Source of the DNA: Pontibacter mucosus
Lineage (GTDB): Bacteria > Bacteroidota > Bacteroidia > Cytophagales > Hymenobacteraceae
Direction of reading: 5' to 3'
DNA: 64,000 nucleotides
NCBI RefSeq assembly: GCF_003054055.1
Contig: NZ_QBKI01000009.1
Span: 154,473-218,472, forward strand
The position numbers and the translations under genes were made by a program. Below are positions 9,301 through 16,745 of the stretch, in pieces. The first letter of the stretch is position 1; the number at the start of each line of letters is the position of its first letter. The notes under the pieces are model-generated. The model did not search any database. It was not told the origin of the DNA and saw only the letters and a program-made list of their open reading frames with translations.

Positions 9301-9611
9301 GGGATGAGGACCGCACCCAGGTACCGTCACTGCCAGCCTCCCTCAACTATAGCCGGGAGAGCTACCATACCTACAGCGAGGCGCTGGTGGAGAAGGGAGA
9401 CCATGTGCGGCTGCAGGACGTGAACCTGGCCTACACCTTCGCCGGGCGACAGGACAAGGCCCTGCCCTTCCAACAGCTCAAACTCTTTCTCTACGCCCGG
9501 GACCTGGGCATTCTCTGGCGGGTCAATGGCTATGGCCTGGACCCGGATTATATAAACACCACCTATCCGCCGTCACGCAGCCTGTCTGCCGGCCTGCAGT
9601 TAACCTTTTAA
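6390..9611 (+). CDS. SusC/RagA-family TonB-dependent outer-membrane transporter
   Basis: A 1073-residue outer-membrane protein. It has a signal peptide (residues 1-19, ending LYAQQ), then a carboxypeptidase-regulatory-like domain (about 20-95). A TonB-dependent plug follows, starting near [18 protein letters not shown] and containing [18 protein letters not shown] and the typical [36 protein letters not shown] signature (quoted in part only to position it near 195-235). A long beta-barrel ends in an aromatic-containing strand. No STN domain is present, so it is probably not controlled by a FecR/ECF pair. It is paired with the SusD gene 11 bases downstream. The ligand is unknown; the redox neighbours suggest a peptide or thiol compound rather than a glycan. 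Confidence 0.95.
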   Translation: [1073 protein letters not shown]

Positions 9612-9622
9612 ACTTTTGTTCT

Positions 9623-11002
9623 ATGAAACCTATCTACTTATATGTCTGGGCCCTCTGCCTCCTATCGCTGGCGGTGCTGCCTTCCTGCGAAAAGGAGTTC
9701 CTCGAACTCAAACCTGACAAGACCCTGGTGGTGCCCTCCACCCTGGAAGACCTGCAGGCCCTGCTGGACCATGGGGCCGTCATGTACACAGGCACCTCCC
9801 ATGCCCTCGCGGAATTCGGCTCCGATGACTATTATGTCTCCTCGGCTACCTGGCAGCTGCTGCCCCGGCCGGAGGAGAAGAACGGTTACCTCTGGGCCCG
9901 GGAGGTTTACGAAGGCCGTCCGGTGAACGACTGGGATTACGCCTACCGGCGCATCCTCTACGCCAACACCGCGCTGGAGGGACTCAGCAAACTTCAGCCG
10001 CCTCCCGCGCAGCAGGAGGCCTGGAACCAGGCCAGGGGGATGGCCCTCTTCCACCGCGGCTGGGCCTTCTTCCAGCTCGCGCAGCTCTTTGCCAAGCCCT
10101 ACGATGCGGCCACCGCAGCGCAGGACCCGGGTATTCCGCTCCGCCTCTCGCCTGACGTGGAGGCTGTGCCAACGCGCCAGTCCGTCGCAGAAACCTACCG
10201 CCAGATACTCGAGGATCTCCAAGCCGCCGAAGCCCTCCTGCCCGACCACCCCATCGTGCCGCACCGCCCCGGCAAGGCAGCTGCCCGCCAGGTGCTGGCC
10301 CGCGCCTACCTGCAATTAGGGGACTTTGCGCAGGCCCTGGACGCCACGGAGGGTGCCCTGCAGCTTTCCGGTGATTTAATCGATTACAACGCACTGGACA
10401 CCAGCGCCCCCTTTCCCTTCCCCCCCGATGGAGAGGGAAACCCGGAAATCGTCTTTTACAGCAGTCAGTTCGCCCTGGAAATCCTCTATGCCGGGCGGGT
10501 ACAGGTAGACTCCCTGCTGTACCGGACCTACGACACGCTGGATCTGCGCCGCAAGGCCTTCTTTTATTACGAAGGGGACAAGCTCACCTTCAAAGGGTCC
10601 TTTGAGGGAGCCGCCCATTTATCCACGGCCCTCACCACCGGGGAGCTGTACCTGACCAAAGCCGAGTGCCTGGCCCGGCTGGATCAGCCCGAAGAGGCCC
10701 TGCACACCCTCAACCGGTTGCTGGAGCGCCGCTATGTGGCAGGCTCCTTTGCCCCTCTTACCACCGACAATACCCCGGACGTGCTCGGACGCATCCTGGA
10801 GGAGCGCCGGAAGGAGCTGCTCTTCCGGGGAGTGCGCTGGCAGGACCTGCGCCGCCTCAACAAAGATCCGCGCTTTGCCAAAACCCTGGTACGCGTAATC
10901 GAGGGCAGGCGCTACGAGCTGCCGCCCAACGACCCGCGCTACGTGTGGCCCATCCCCGACAACGTTGTACAGGCCAGCGGTCTGCCCCAGAATCCCCGTT
11001 AA
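9623..11002 (+). CDS. SusD/RagB-family outer-membrane lipoprotein
   Basis: A 459-residue lipoprotein. The signal peptide ends in a lipobox (LAVLPSC, Cys at about residue 22) followed by EKEFLELKP, typical of SusD. The N-terminal SusD-like part and the C-terminal RagB/SusD part (GELYLTKAECLARLDQPEEALHTLNRLLERR, LEERRKELLFRGVRWQDLRRL, YVWPIP) are both present and complete. It forms the lid on the SusC barrel and captures the ligand at the cell surface. At 459 residues it is shorter than most glycan SusD proteins (about 500-600), closer to peptide-type RagB proteins; that comparison is suggestive only. Confidence 0.93.
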   Translation: MKPIYLYVWALCLLSLAVLPSCEKEFLELKPDKTLVVPSTLEDLQALLDHGAVMYTGTSHALAEFGSDDYYVSSATWQLLPRPEEKNGYLWAREVYEGRPVNDWDYAYRRILYANTALEGLSKLQPPPAQQEAWNQARGMALFHRGWAFFQLAQLFAKPYDAATAAQDPGIPLRLSPDVEAVPTRQSVAETYRQILEDLQAAEALLPDHPIVPHRPGKAAARQVLARAYLQLGDFAQALDATEGALQLSGDLIDYNALDTSAPFPFPPDGEGNPEIVFYSSQFALEILYAGRVQVDSLLYRTYDTLDLRRKAFFYYEGDKLTFKGSFEGAAHLSTALTTGELYLTKAECLARLDQPEEALHTLNRLLERRYVAGSFAPLTTDNTPDVLGRILEERRKELLFRGVRWQDLRRLNKDPRFAKTLVRVIEGRRYELPPNDPRYVWPIPDNVVQASGLPQNPR

Positions 11003-11018
11003 TCTTAACCCAACGATT

Positions 11019-11483
11019 ATGTCTTCTATAAAATGTAGTTTCTTCCTCCTGTGCTGGCTGCTCCTTCCGTGGGGCGGCCAGGCACAGGACCTGCCGCCCG
11101 TCACGTGGACCTTCCAGGCCGAGCAGGTGTCGCCTCAAACCTATAAGGTGCTGCTGACCGCAACCATGGAGCGCCCCTGGTCCATCTACTCGCAGGATAC
11201 CCCGGAAGGTGGGCCACTCCCCACGACCATTGCCTTTCACCCCAATCCCCTGATCTTGCCGCAGGGCAGCATCAGGGAGATAGGCACGCGCCACCGGAAG
11301 CAGGACAGTACTTTTGGCGTGGAAGTGTATTACTACCGCCACACGGTCACCTTTGAGCAGCAGGTGCGTCTGCGCAGCAACGTCACCACCGCCCTGTCAG
11401 GCATCGTGGAGTTCATGGCCTGTGACGACACGCGCTGCCTCCCGCCGCAGACCGTCGCGTTCACTATACCGTTGGAAAGATGA
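11019..11483 (+). CDS. Stand-alone DsbD alpha-type (N-terminal DsbD) domain protein
   Basis: A 154-residue periplasmic protein from the ATG at 11019 (MSSIKCSFFLLC); an upstream in-frame ATG would overlap susD and spoil the signal peptide. After a signal sequence ending GGQAQ it matches the immunoglobulin-like N-terminal domain of DsbD: VTWTFQAEQV, RPWSIYSQDT, and the conserved ending FMACDDTRCLPPQTVAF, whose two cysteines form the redox pair. It overlaps the next gene by four bases (ATGA), so the pair is coupled. It probably receives electrons from the full DsbD encoded next and hands them to TlpA or another partner. Confidence 0.88.
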   Translation: MSSIKCSFFLLCWLLLPWGGQAQDLPPVTWTFQAEQVSPQTYKVLLTATMERPWSIYSQDTPEGGPLPTTIAFHPNPLILPQGSIREIGTRHRKQDSTFGVEVYYYRHTVTFEQQVRLRSNVTTALSGIVEFMACDDTRCLPPQTVAFTIPLER

Positions 11484-13483
11484 GAAGTTGGATGGCGACA
11501 CCACGGTTCCCGCTCCTGCGCCGGTTGATAGCGCTGACGCTGCTTTGCTGCCTCAGCCTGGTCACCGCCTCTGCCCAAAGCCCGGTGCGCTGGCAGATCT
11601 CGGCCAGGCTGGAGGCGGACAACACTTACACCTTAACTCTGCAGGGAAGCCTCCAACCGGGCTGGCACGTATATGCGGCAGCGGACCCGGAACTGGGGCT
11701 GGATGGCCTGCGTTTGGAAGCGGATGATCCCTTTCTGACGCTGGAGGACCCGGTACCCCTGCTCACGCCTACCCGTCAACAGGAGGCGCACTTTGATAAC
11801 AAATGGGTGCCGGTCTACCGGGACACCATCGCCCTGGAGCAGCGCCTCTGCGTCCAGGGCCCTGTACCGGCCTCCCTTACGCTCACCCTCACCGGCTTTG
11901 CCGCCAGCCGGGAGGCATTCCTTCCTCTGCGGGAAGAGTTGCGTGTCTCCCTGCCCGGGGGAGAGGAGCTTAGCGCCAACCTCTCCGGCAGCTTGAAGCT
12001 GGCATCCTTGGATCTGGCTCGTGCCGCCGCCTGCGGAACGGAAGCCGCCCATGACGGTTCCCTCCCCACTGTTTTCCTGCTGGGCTTCCTGGGAGGGCTG
12101 CTGGCCCTGCTCACGCCCTGCGTATTTCCCATGGTGCCGCTGACGGTTACCTACTTCAGCAAGGGGGCAGGCAGCAGGCGCCAGGCCCTGCGCCACGGAG
12201 GCCTGTTCGGTCTGGGCATCCTTGGCATCTACCTGGCCTGCAGCCTGCCGTTCCACCTGCTCGACAGCGTAAACCCCGGATTGCTCAACAGCCTCTCGAC
12301 CAATGTCTGGGTCAACCTGCTCTTTTTTGCCGTTTTTGTAGGCTTTGCCCTTTCTTTTTTCGGTGTGTTCGAACTGACTTTACCGGGAAGGCTGACCAAC
12401 AGGGCAGATGCCCAAGCAGGTCTGGGCAGCGTGGGAGGCATCTTCTTTCTGGCCCTCACCCTGGTGCTCGTGTCCTTTTCCTGCACCGGCCCTATCCTGG
12501 GCACGCTGCTCGTTGGCTCCCTCACAGCAGCCGGCGGGGCCTGGCAACTCACAGCGGGCATGGGAGGCTTTGGGCTGGCCCTGGCCCTGCCCTTTGCCCT
12601 GCTGGCCTTCTTCCCGCACTGGCTTCAGCACCTCCCCCGCAGCGGGGGCTGGCTGCGCACCATGAAGCGGGCGCTGGCTTTCGTCGAGCTGGCCCTGGCG
12701 CTCAAATTCCTGAGCAACGCGGACTTGGTGGCCCAGTGGGGGCTGCTCAAACGGGAGGTCTTCATCGGCCTCTGGCTCCTGCTGGCCGTGGGGCTGGGGC
12801 TGTACCTGCTCGGCATCCTGCGATTTCCCGATGAGCCACGCGGCCAGGCCATCGGCCGGGGACGGCAGGTGGCGGGGCTGCTGACCTTAATTTTTGGGCT
12901 TTACCTGGCTTCGGGACTGGCCAACTCACCCCAGGGCAGCCTGCGCCTGGTGAGCGGCTTCCCTCCGCCCTGGGGCTACAGCCTCTATAGCCGGGCAGAA
13001 TCCCAAATTAACGCTGAGAACCCTGTTCAACCTAAGGTGGTGAACGACCTGGAGACGGCCATGCGACTGGCCAGAGAGGAGCAAAAGCCCCTCCTGCTGG
13101 ACTTCACCGGTCATGCCTGCGTGAACTGCCGTAAAATGGAAGAGCAGGTTTGGACAGCGCCGGCCGTATCCAGGCTGCTCCGGGAGGAGGTGATCCTGGT
13201 ATCACTCTACGTGGACGACCGCCAGTCCTTGCCCCTCATTGAGCGCTTCACTTATACCGATCTGGGGGGCACCTTGCGGGAGGTGCGCACGGTGGGCGAG
13301 AAATGGTCTGCTTTCCAGGCCCTCAACTTCGGGCAGGTGACCCAGCCCCTCTACGTGCTCCTGAGTCCGGACCGGCAGCTGCTCAACCAGCCGATCGGGT
13401 ACACCCCGGATGAACGGGTCTATGAGGCCTGGCTGCGCTGCGGCCTGAATACACCCTCAACTACAAAAAGGGAAGCACCCTGA
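11480..13483 (+). CDS. dsbD: Thiol:disulfide interchange protein DsbD
   Basis: A 667-residue membrane protein that carries electrons from cytoplasmic thioredoxin to periplasmic thiols. Order of domains: signal peptide (1-35), an N-terminal DsbD alpha-like domain (about 36-165), a CcdA/DsbD membrane domain of eight helices (about 190-470), and a C-terminal thioredoxin-like domain (about 525-650). The membrane domain has the conserved TPCVFPMVPLT and SCTGPILG segments with one redox cysteine each. The C-terminal domain has the CVNCRKMEE active site. The N-terminal domain seems to lack the paired Cys of active DsbD alpha, which would explain why a separate alpha-type protein is encoded just upstream. 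A terminator follows the gene. Confidence 0.92.
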   Translation: MRSWMATPRFPLLRRLIALTLLCCLSLVTASAQSPVRWQISARLEADNTYTLTLQGSLQPGWHVYAAADPELGLDGLRLEADDPFLTLEDPVPLLTPTRQQEAHFDNKWVPVYRDTIALEQRLCVQGPVPASLTLTLTGFAASREAFLPLREELRVSLPGGEELSANLSGSLKLASLDLARAAACGTEAAHDGSLPTVFLLGFLGGLLALLTPCVFPMVPLTVTYFSKGAGSRRQALRHGGLFGLGILGIYLACSLPFHLLDSVNPGLLNSLSTNVWVNLLFFAVFVGFALSFFGVFELTLPGRLTNRADAQAGLGSVGGIFFLALTLVLVSFSCTGPILGTLLVGSLTAAGGAWQLTAGMGGFGLALALPFALLAFFPHWLQHLPRSGGWLRTMKRALAFVELALALKFLSNADLVAQWGLLKREVFIGLWLLLAVGLGLYLLGILRFPDEPRGQAIGRGRQVAGLLTLIFGLYLASGLANSPQGSLRLVSGFPPPWGYSLYSRAESQINAENPVQPKVVNDLETAMRLAREEQKPLLLDFTGHACVNCRKMEEQVWTAPAVSRLLREEVILVSLYVDDRQSLPLIERFTYTDLGGTLREVRTVGEKWSAFQALNFGQVTQPLYVLLSPDRQLLNQPIGYTPDERVYEAWLRCGLNTPSTTKREAP

Positions 13484-13627
13484 ACTCATGGGCTTTCATC
13501 TGGGATTTCCTTTCTACCATACCCTGTGTGTTTCCTGTTTGTGTTGCTCGGGGAGGGGAGCGCCATGCTCCTCTCCCTTCCCCACCGCCTGTACCAACTA
13601 AGTGTTTAAGGTGAGTTTTGGTTAAAT

Positions 13628-13660
13628 GAAAGGCGTCCAGGTTTTGCCGGGGCGCCTTTT
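13628..13660 (+). terminator. Terminator after dsbD
   Basis: A 7-base stem (13629-13635 with 13653-13659) followed by TTTT and a pyrimidine-rich stretch on the plus strand. It lies about 145 bases after the dsbD stop and ends the plus-strand TlpA-SusCD-DsbD run. Confidence 0.55.
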
Positions 13661-13682
13661 CCCCTTTCTCCCACCTGTCCAT

Positions 13683-13726
13683 AAAAAAGACAGGTACCGA
13701 AGGGGTTATTCCCCCCGGTACCTGTC
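13683..13726 (-). terminator. Strong terminator of the DUF6520-like gene
   Basis: An 11-base perfect stem (13689-13699 with 13716-13726), extended by a G4/C5 inner stem, is followed on the minus strand by six T residues. It lies 21 bases beyond the stop of the minus-strand gene at 13747. Confidence 0.85.
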
Positions 13727-13746
13727 CCTACTCGCCGAGCATCGTA

Positions 13747-14031
13747 TTAGAACTGCCGGTGTGCCTTTCTGATCACCTGCCCGTTGGCCTCTGCCTCAGA
13801 CACCGTCTCCGGGATCGGCTCGTTGGCATTCAGCTGCAGCTGCACCATGCACAACTCTATCGTATTAGTGGTTTTGCAATCACCACTTGGCCCTGCTGCA
13901 GGGCTGCCGATGGCGTCGCCTTCCACCAGGTACCAGCCGGAGTCGAGCGCGGCAGGCGCGCTGAAGGCCATGGTGCCGGCGGCCACCAATACAGCGGCCA
14001 GTGCGAGGAAATTTACTTTAAGTCTTTTCAT
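13747..14031 (-). CDS. DUF6520-like small exported protein
   Basis: A 94-residue protein from the ATG at 14031 (MKRLKVNFLALAAVLVAAGTMAFS). It has a signal peptide of about 25 residues and a short mature part with two cysteines (GDCKTTNTIELCMVQL) that could form a disulfide. Small proteins of this shape (DUF6520) recur in Bacteroidota beside MauE/DoxX and TlpA genes. It lies directly downstream of the MauE-like gene, so the two are an operon. It may be the substrate or product partner of the redox machinery encoded here; the function is unknown. Confidence 0.6.
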   Translation of the reverse strand: MKRLKVNFLALAAVLVAAGTMAFSAPAALDSGWYLVEGDAIGSPAAGPSGDCKTTNTIELCMVQLQLNANEPIPETVSEAEANGQVIRKAHRQF

Positions 14032-14062
14032 GCTTGAAAAATGAAAAAGGTTTAACAAATAC

Positions 14063-14542
14063 TTATCTGCGGTCACTTGGGTAGGCCGCCCCACCTGAAG
14101 AAGGCGCTCTCCCGAACCCGCCCCCTCGCTTTATCTTCACAAACAGAAATAAACCATATACCGCCAGGACAGTGAACAGCAGGTTAAATACCAGGTGCTC
14201 CCGCCAGCTCAGCTCGCTCAGCACCCCGCCGCAGGCGCAGGGCAACGCTTCCCAAAAGCCAAACACGGCCAGGCCCACATAACCGGTAAAGAGCAGCAGG
14301 AGACCCAGCGAAAGCCAGAGCCCCGCCAGCAGATAGCGCCGGACCACCAGGCAAGTTGCCGCCACCAGCTCTATACCGGGCAGCGCCCACACCAGATGAA
14401 CCGTCAGCCATTCGGGCAAGGGCTGGAGCAGGAGCTGCGCGGCGAAGACCTCCGGCTCCTGCCATTTGCTCACGGCCGCATAGACCCACAGCGTGATCAG
14501 GGCCAGCCTTACTCCCATCAGATGTGCCGTTGTTTTCTTCAT
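14063..14542 (-). CDS. MauE/DoxX-family redox-associated membrane protein
   Basis: A 159-residue protein from the ATG at 14542 (MKKTTAHLMGVRL). Four membrane helices lie near residues 8-26, 48-68, 72-95 and 112-135. The loop CACGG, between helices three and four, is the conserved cysteine pair of the MauE family (methylamine utilisation protein E and relatives), which supports disulfide formation in partner proteins. The early WVYAAVSKWQEPEVFA matches the DoxX-like start. It precedes the DUF6520-like gene by 31 bases. Together with TlpA and DsbD it fits a periplasmic thiol-relay cluster. Confidence 0.82.
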   Translation of the reverse strand: MKKTTAHLMGVRLALITLWVYAAVSKWQEPEVFAAQLLLQPLPEWLTVHLVWALPGIELVAATCLVVRRYLLAGLWLSLGLLLLFTGYVGLAVFGFWEALPCACGGVLSELSWREHLVFNLLFTVLAVYGLFLFVKIKRGGGFGRAPSSGGAAYPSDRR

Positions 14543-14735
14543 GGCGCTTCCTTTCTTGAAACCTGCTTGAAGGAAATCAGGGATGACACGACAGGGAGTT
14601 CTCCCCCACATGGCTACCCCTTAAGCGTATGCTGTAAAGGTAGCCGACTGGCTGCGCATCACCTGTTACCTTATGTTAGGAAGAGCGGAAAGGTATGTTC
14701 CGAAAAGACGGAACATAGGTTCAAGGAGTGAAAAG

Positions 14736-15344
14736 CTAAGCACGCCTGTTTTCCCGGATCAGCCGGCTGAGCGACTGCGGTGTCACGCCCAGGTAAGAGG
14801 CGATCACCTCCCGGGAGGCGTGCTGCCCGATCCGGGGATGGGTCTGCTGCAGGTCCTGGTAGCGCTCCCAGGCGGAGCGCGTGAGCAAATCCTTTGTTCT
14901 TTTCTGGTGAAAGGCGCAGTAGTGCAAAAGCAGCCCCCGGAGCAGGGGCTCTACGCCCGGCACCTGCCTCACCAGCTCCGTGACCTGCCGGTAGGAAAGG
15001 GACAGCAGCGCGCTCTCCGGATTTACTTCCAGGTATACATCTGAGGGCTGCCGCAGAAAGAAGGAGGTGACGGGCACGGCCCAGGAATCCTCCCGCCATA
15101 AAAACAGGGTAATGGCGCGGCCGGAAGAGTCATCGTAATAGTAGCCGCGCACCATACCCCGGTCCACATAGTACAGGTACTCGGGAACCTGCCCGGCGCT
15201 GAGCAGGAGCTGCTGGCGGGCATAGCGGCTCTCAGCCACCATCCCCGCCAGGCTGGCTTCCAGCTTTTCCAGCAGCCCCTTTTCTTTGAGCTCCTCAGGA
15301 ACGGAATCTCCGGCCAGGGACTCCACCAATCGCTTTACCTGCAT
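14736..15344 (-). CDS. Crp/Fnr-family transcriptional regulator
   Basis: A 202-residue regulator. Residues 25-125 form a cyclic-nucleotide-binding-like beta roll (LLSAGQVPEYLYYVDRGMVRGYYYDDSSGR, then TLFLWREDSW). The C-terminal end is a helix-turn-helix (SREVIASYLGVTPQSLSRLIREN). The arrangement is that of Bacteroidota Crp-like proteins which mostly lack a known ligand. Its start overlaps the end of the small Thr-rich peptide gene upstream. It lies in the redox/SusCD cluster, so it may control the minus-strand MauE/DUF6520 genes; no binding site was found. Confidence 0.87.
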   Translation of the reverse strand: MQVKRLVESLAGDSVPEELKEKGLLEKLEASLAGMVAESRYARQQLLLSAGQVPEYLYYVDRGMVRGYYYDDSSGRAITLFLWREDSWAVPVTSFFLRQPSDVYLEVNPESALLSLSYRQVTELVRQVPGVEPLLRGLLLHYCAFHQKRTKDLLTRSAWERYQDLQQTHPRIGQHASREVIASYLGVTPQSLSRLIRENRRA

Positions 15345-15537
15345 AGCCGTGCCTGCTGCCTTTAGGAACGGAGGCTCTGTTCATGCCCCGCTCCGACATG
15401 ATGATGGTTGAGGTGGTGATGGTCACCGTGGTGGTCGTGGGATCCGTGGAGGAGGGATCCCCTCCCTGCCAGCCTTCTTTTCTGAAGGAGAACAGGCGCT
15501 TGCTTACCAGTTTCAGCTTTTCGTTTCTCTTCTTCAT
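15295..15537 (-). CDS. Thr-rich small peptide, RiPP-precursor-like
   Basis: An 80-codon frame starting MKKRNEKLKLVSKRLFSF, a lysine-rich leader with KLKL spacing, followed by a GG (WQGGDP) and a core packed with hydroxyl residues (DPTTTTVTITTSTII). Short peptides with such leaders and Thr-rich cores are common in Cytophagales and are often labelled class I lanthipeptide precursors. The last 30 residues look extended and overlap the Crp gene by 50 bases, so the natural end may be shorter or slipped. No LanB, LanC or other modifying enzyme lies in the window. Called as a real peptide on composition and position, not on a database match. Confidence 0.5.
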   Translation of the reverse strand: MKKRNEKLKLVSKRLFSFRKEGWQGGDPSSTDPTTTTVTITTSTIIMSERGMNRASVPKGSRHGYAGKAIGGVPGRRFRS

Positions 15538-15680
15538 GCCGCTTTTTTAGGAGCAAACCTATATCCTTTTGCACCTATCCTGAAATAAATTAGATGAACG
15601 CTTGTTTTATATAGATAAAAAAAGTACTATATTGAGAAAAGAAAGCGAACAACACCCTTACCACGACAACAAACTTAACG

Positions 15681-16745
15681 ATGGCACACATCCCTCTCCG
15701 CCGGGTAGGGACACATGGTCTCGCCTGGGCAATCTTTATCGCTTACGAAGTCTCCATCATTTTCTTCACCTCCACCCTGCAGCGGGTCTATTGGTGGGAG
15801 TACCTGGGCTTCTACCTGCTCAACATTCTCCTCTTCTATGTCAATGCGCATGTGGTACTCCCCTACTGCTTCGCCAAGCGGGGCAGCCCCTGGCTCCTGC
15901 TTTTGCTCCTGCCCCTGGAACTGGGGCTTTACATCATCCTGCAATACGGACTGGAGCTCTTCTATAACCTATTCCGGCCTGTGCCCAAGCCCCTGCTTTT
16001 CCAGCAGAAGTTTATCCTCAGCTACCTCTGGCGCGGCATTTATTTCTTTATGCTGAGCACCCCCTACTGGCTCGTGCGGCGCACGATTGAGAACACCAAA
16101 ACCATCAGCCGGCTGCAGGTGGAGCGGTACCGGATCCAGAAAGAGAAAGCCGAGCTGGAAAAGGATCTGGTCAAATCCCAGAACGCCTACCTCCAGGCGC
16201 AGATCAACCCCCACTTTCTCTTCAATACCCTGAACTTTCTCTACAACCAGGTCATGGACGTCTCCCCCAAGGCTTCGGAGGGCATCCTGCTCCTCTCCCA
16301 GGTCATGCGCCACGCGCTGGCCACCGTTCACGAGGACGGCAAAACGGAGCTCACCCGGGAGCTGGACCACATCCGGCAGTACATCGCCCTGAACCAGCTC
16401 CGCTTTCAGCATCCCCTCCACCTGCACCTGCAGGCAGAAGGCCAGCTGCAGGGACTCCGCCTGCCCCCCTTGCTCCTGCTCACCCTCGTGGAGAACATGT
16501 TCCGCCACGGGGACCTGACAGACCCGGACCACCCGGCCCGCATTACCCTGCGCCAGGAGGCAGGCACCCTCTCCTTCTGCACCCGCAATAAGAAAAGGAC
16601 CTCCTATGTCCGGAGCGGCCACCGCCTGGGCCTTGAAAACGCCCGGACCAGGCTCCTGAACACCTACGGCCCTGACGGGCACTGCCTGGGCATACACGAG
16701 GACGAGCGCAACTACACGGTTCACCTTCAAATCAATACCATATGA
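15681..16745 (+). CDS. LytS/YehU-type sensor histidine kinase
   Basis: A 354-residue inner-membrane kinase. Four helices lie in the first 130 residues, near 14-32, 38-58, 72-95 and 112-130, without a large periplasmic domain. A short coiled segment follows (RLQVERYRIQKEKAELEKDLVKS), then the His_kinase domain with the phospho-acceptor motif INPHFLFNTLN at about residues 174-184. The ATPase part has the N box in LVENMFRHG and the GLENARTRL block. It phosphorylates the LytTR response regulator encoded next (four-base overlap). The signal is unknown; membrane-embedded sensors of this type often read envelope conditions. Confidence 0.93.
   Translation: MAHIPLRRVGTHGLAWAIFIAYEVSIIFFTSTLQRVYWWEYLGFYLLNILLFYVNAHVVLPYCFAKRGSPWLLLLLLPLELGLYIILQYGLELFYNLFRPVPKPLLFQQKFILSYLWRGIYFFMLSTPYWLVRRTIENTKTISRLQVERYRIQKEKAELEKDLVKSQNAYLQAQINPHFLFNTLNFLYNQVMDVSPKASEGILLLSQVMRHALATVHEDGKTELTRELDHIRQYIALNQLRFQHPLHLHLQAEGQLQGLRLPPLLLLTLVENMFRHGDLTDPDHPARITLRQEAGTLSFCTRNKKRTSYVRSGHRLGLENARTRLLNTYGPDGHCLGIHEDERNYTVHLQINTI

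Noticed and set aside
15362..15574. 70-codon His-rich minus frame near the Crp gene
   Set aside because: It is the neighbouring frame of the Thr-rich peptide; the His repeats come from ACC/CAC reading of Thr codons.
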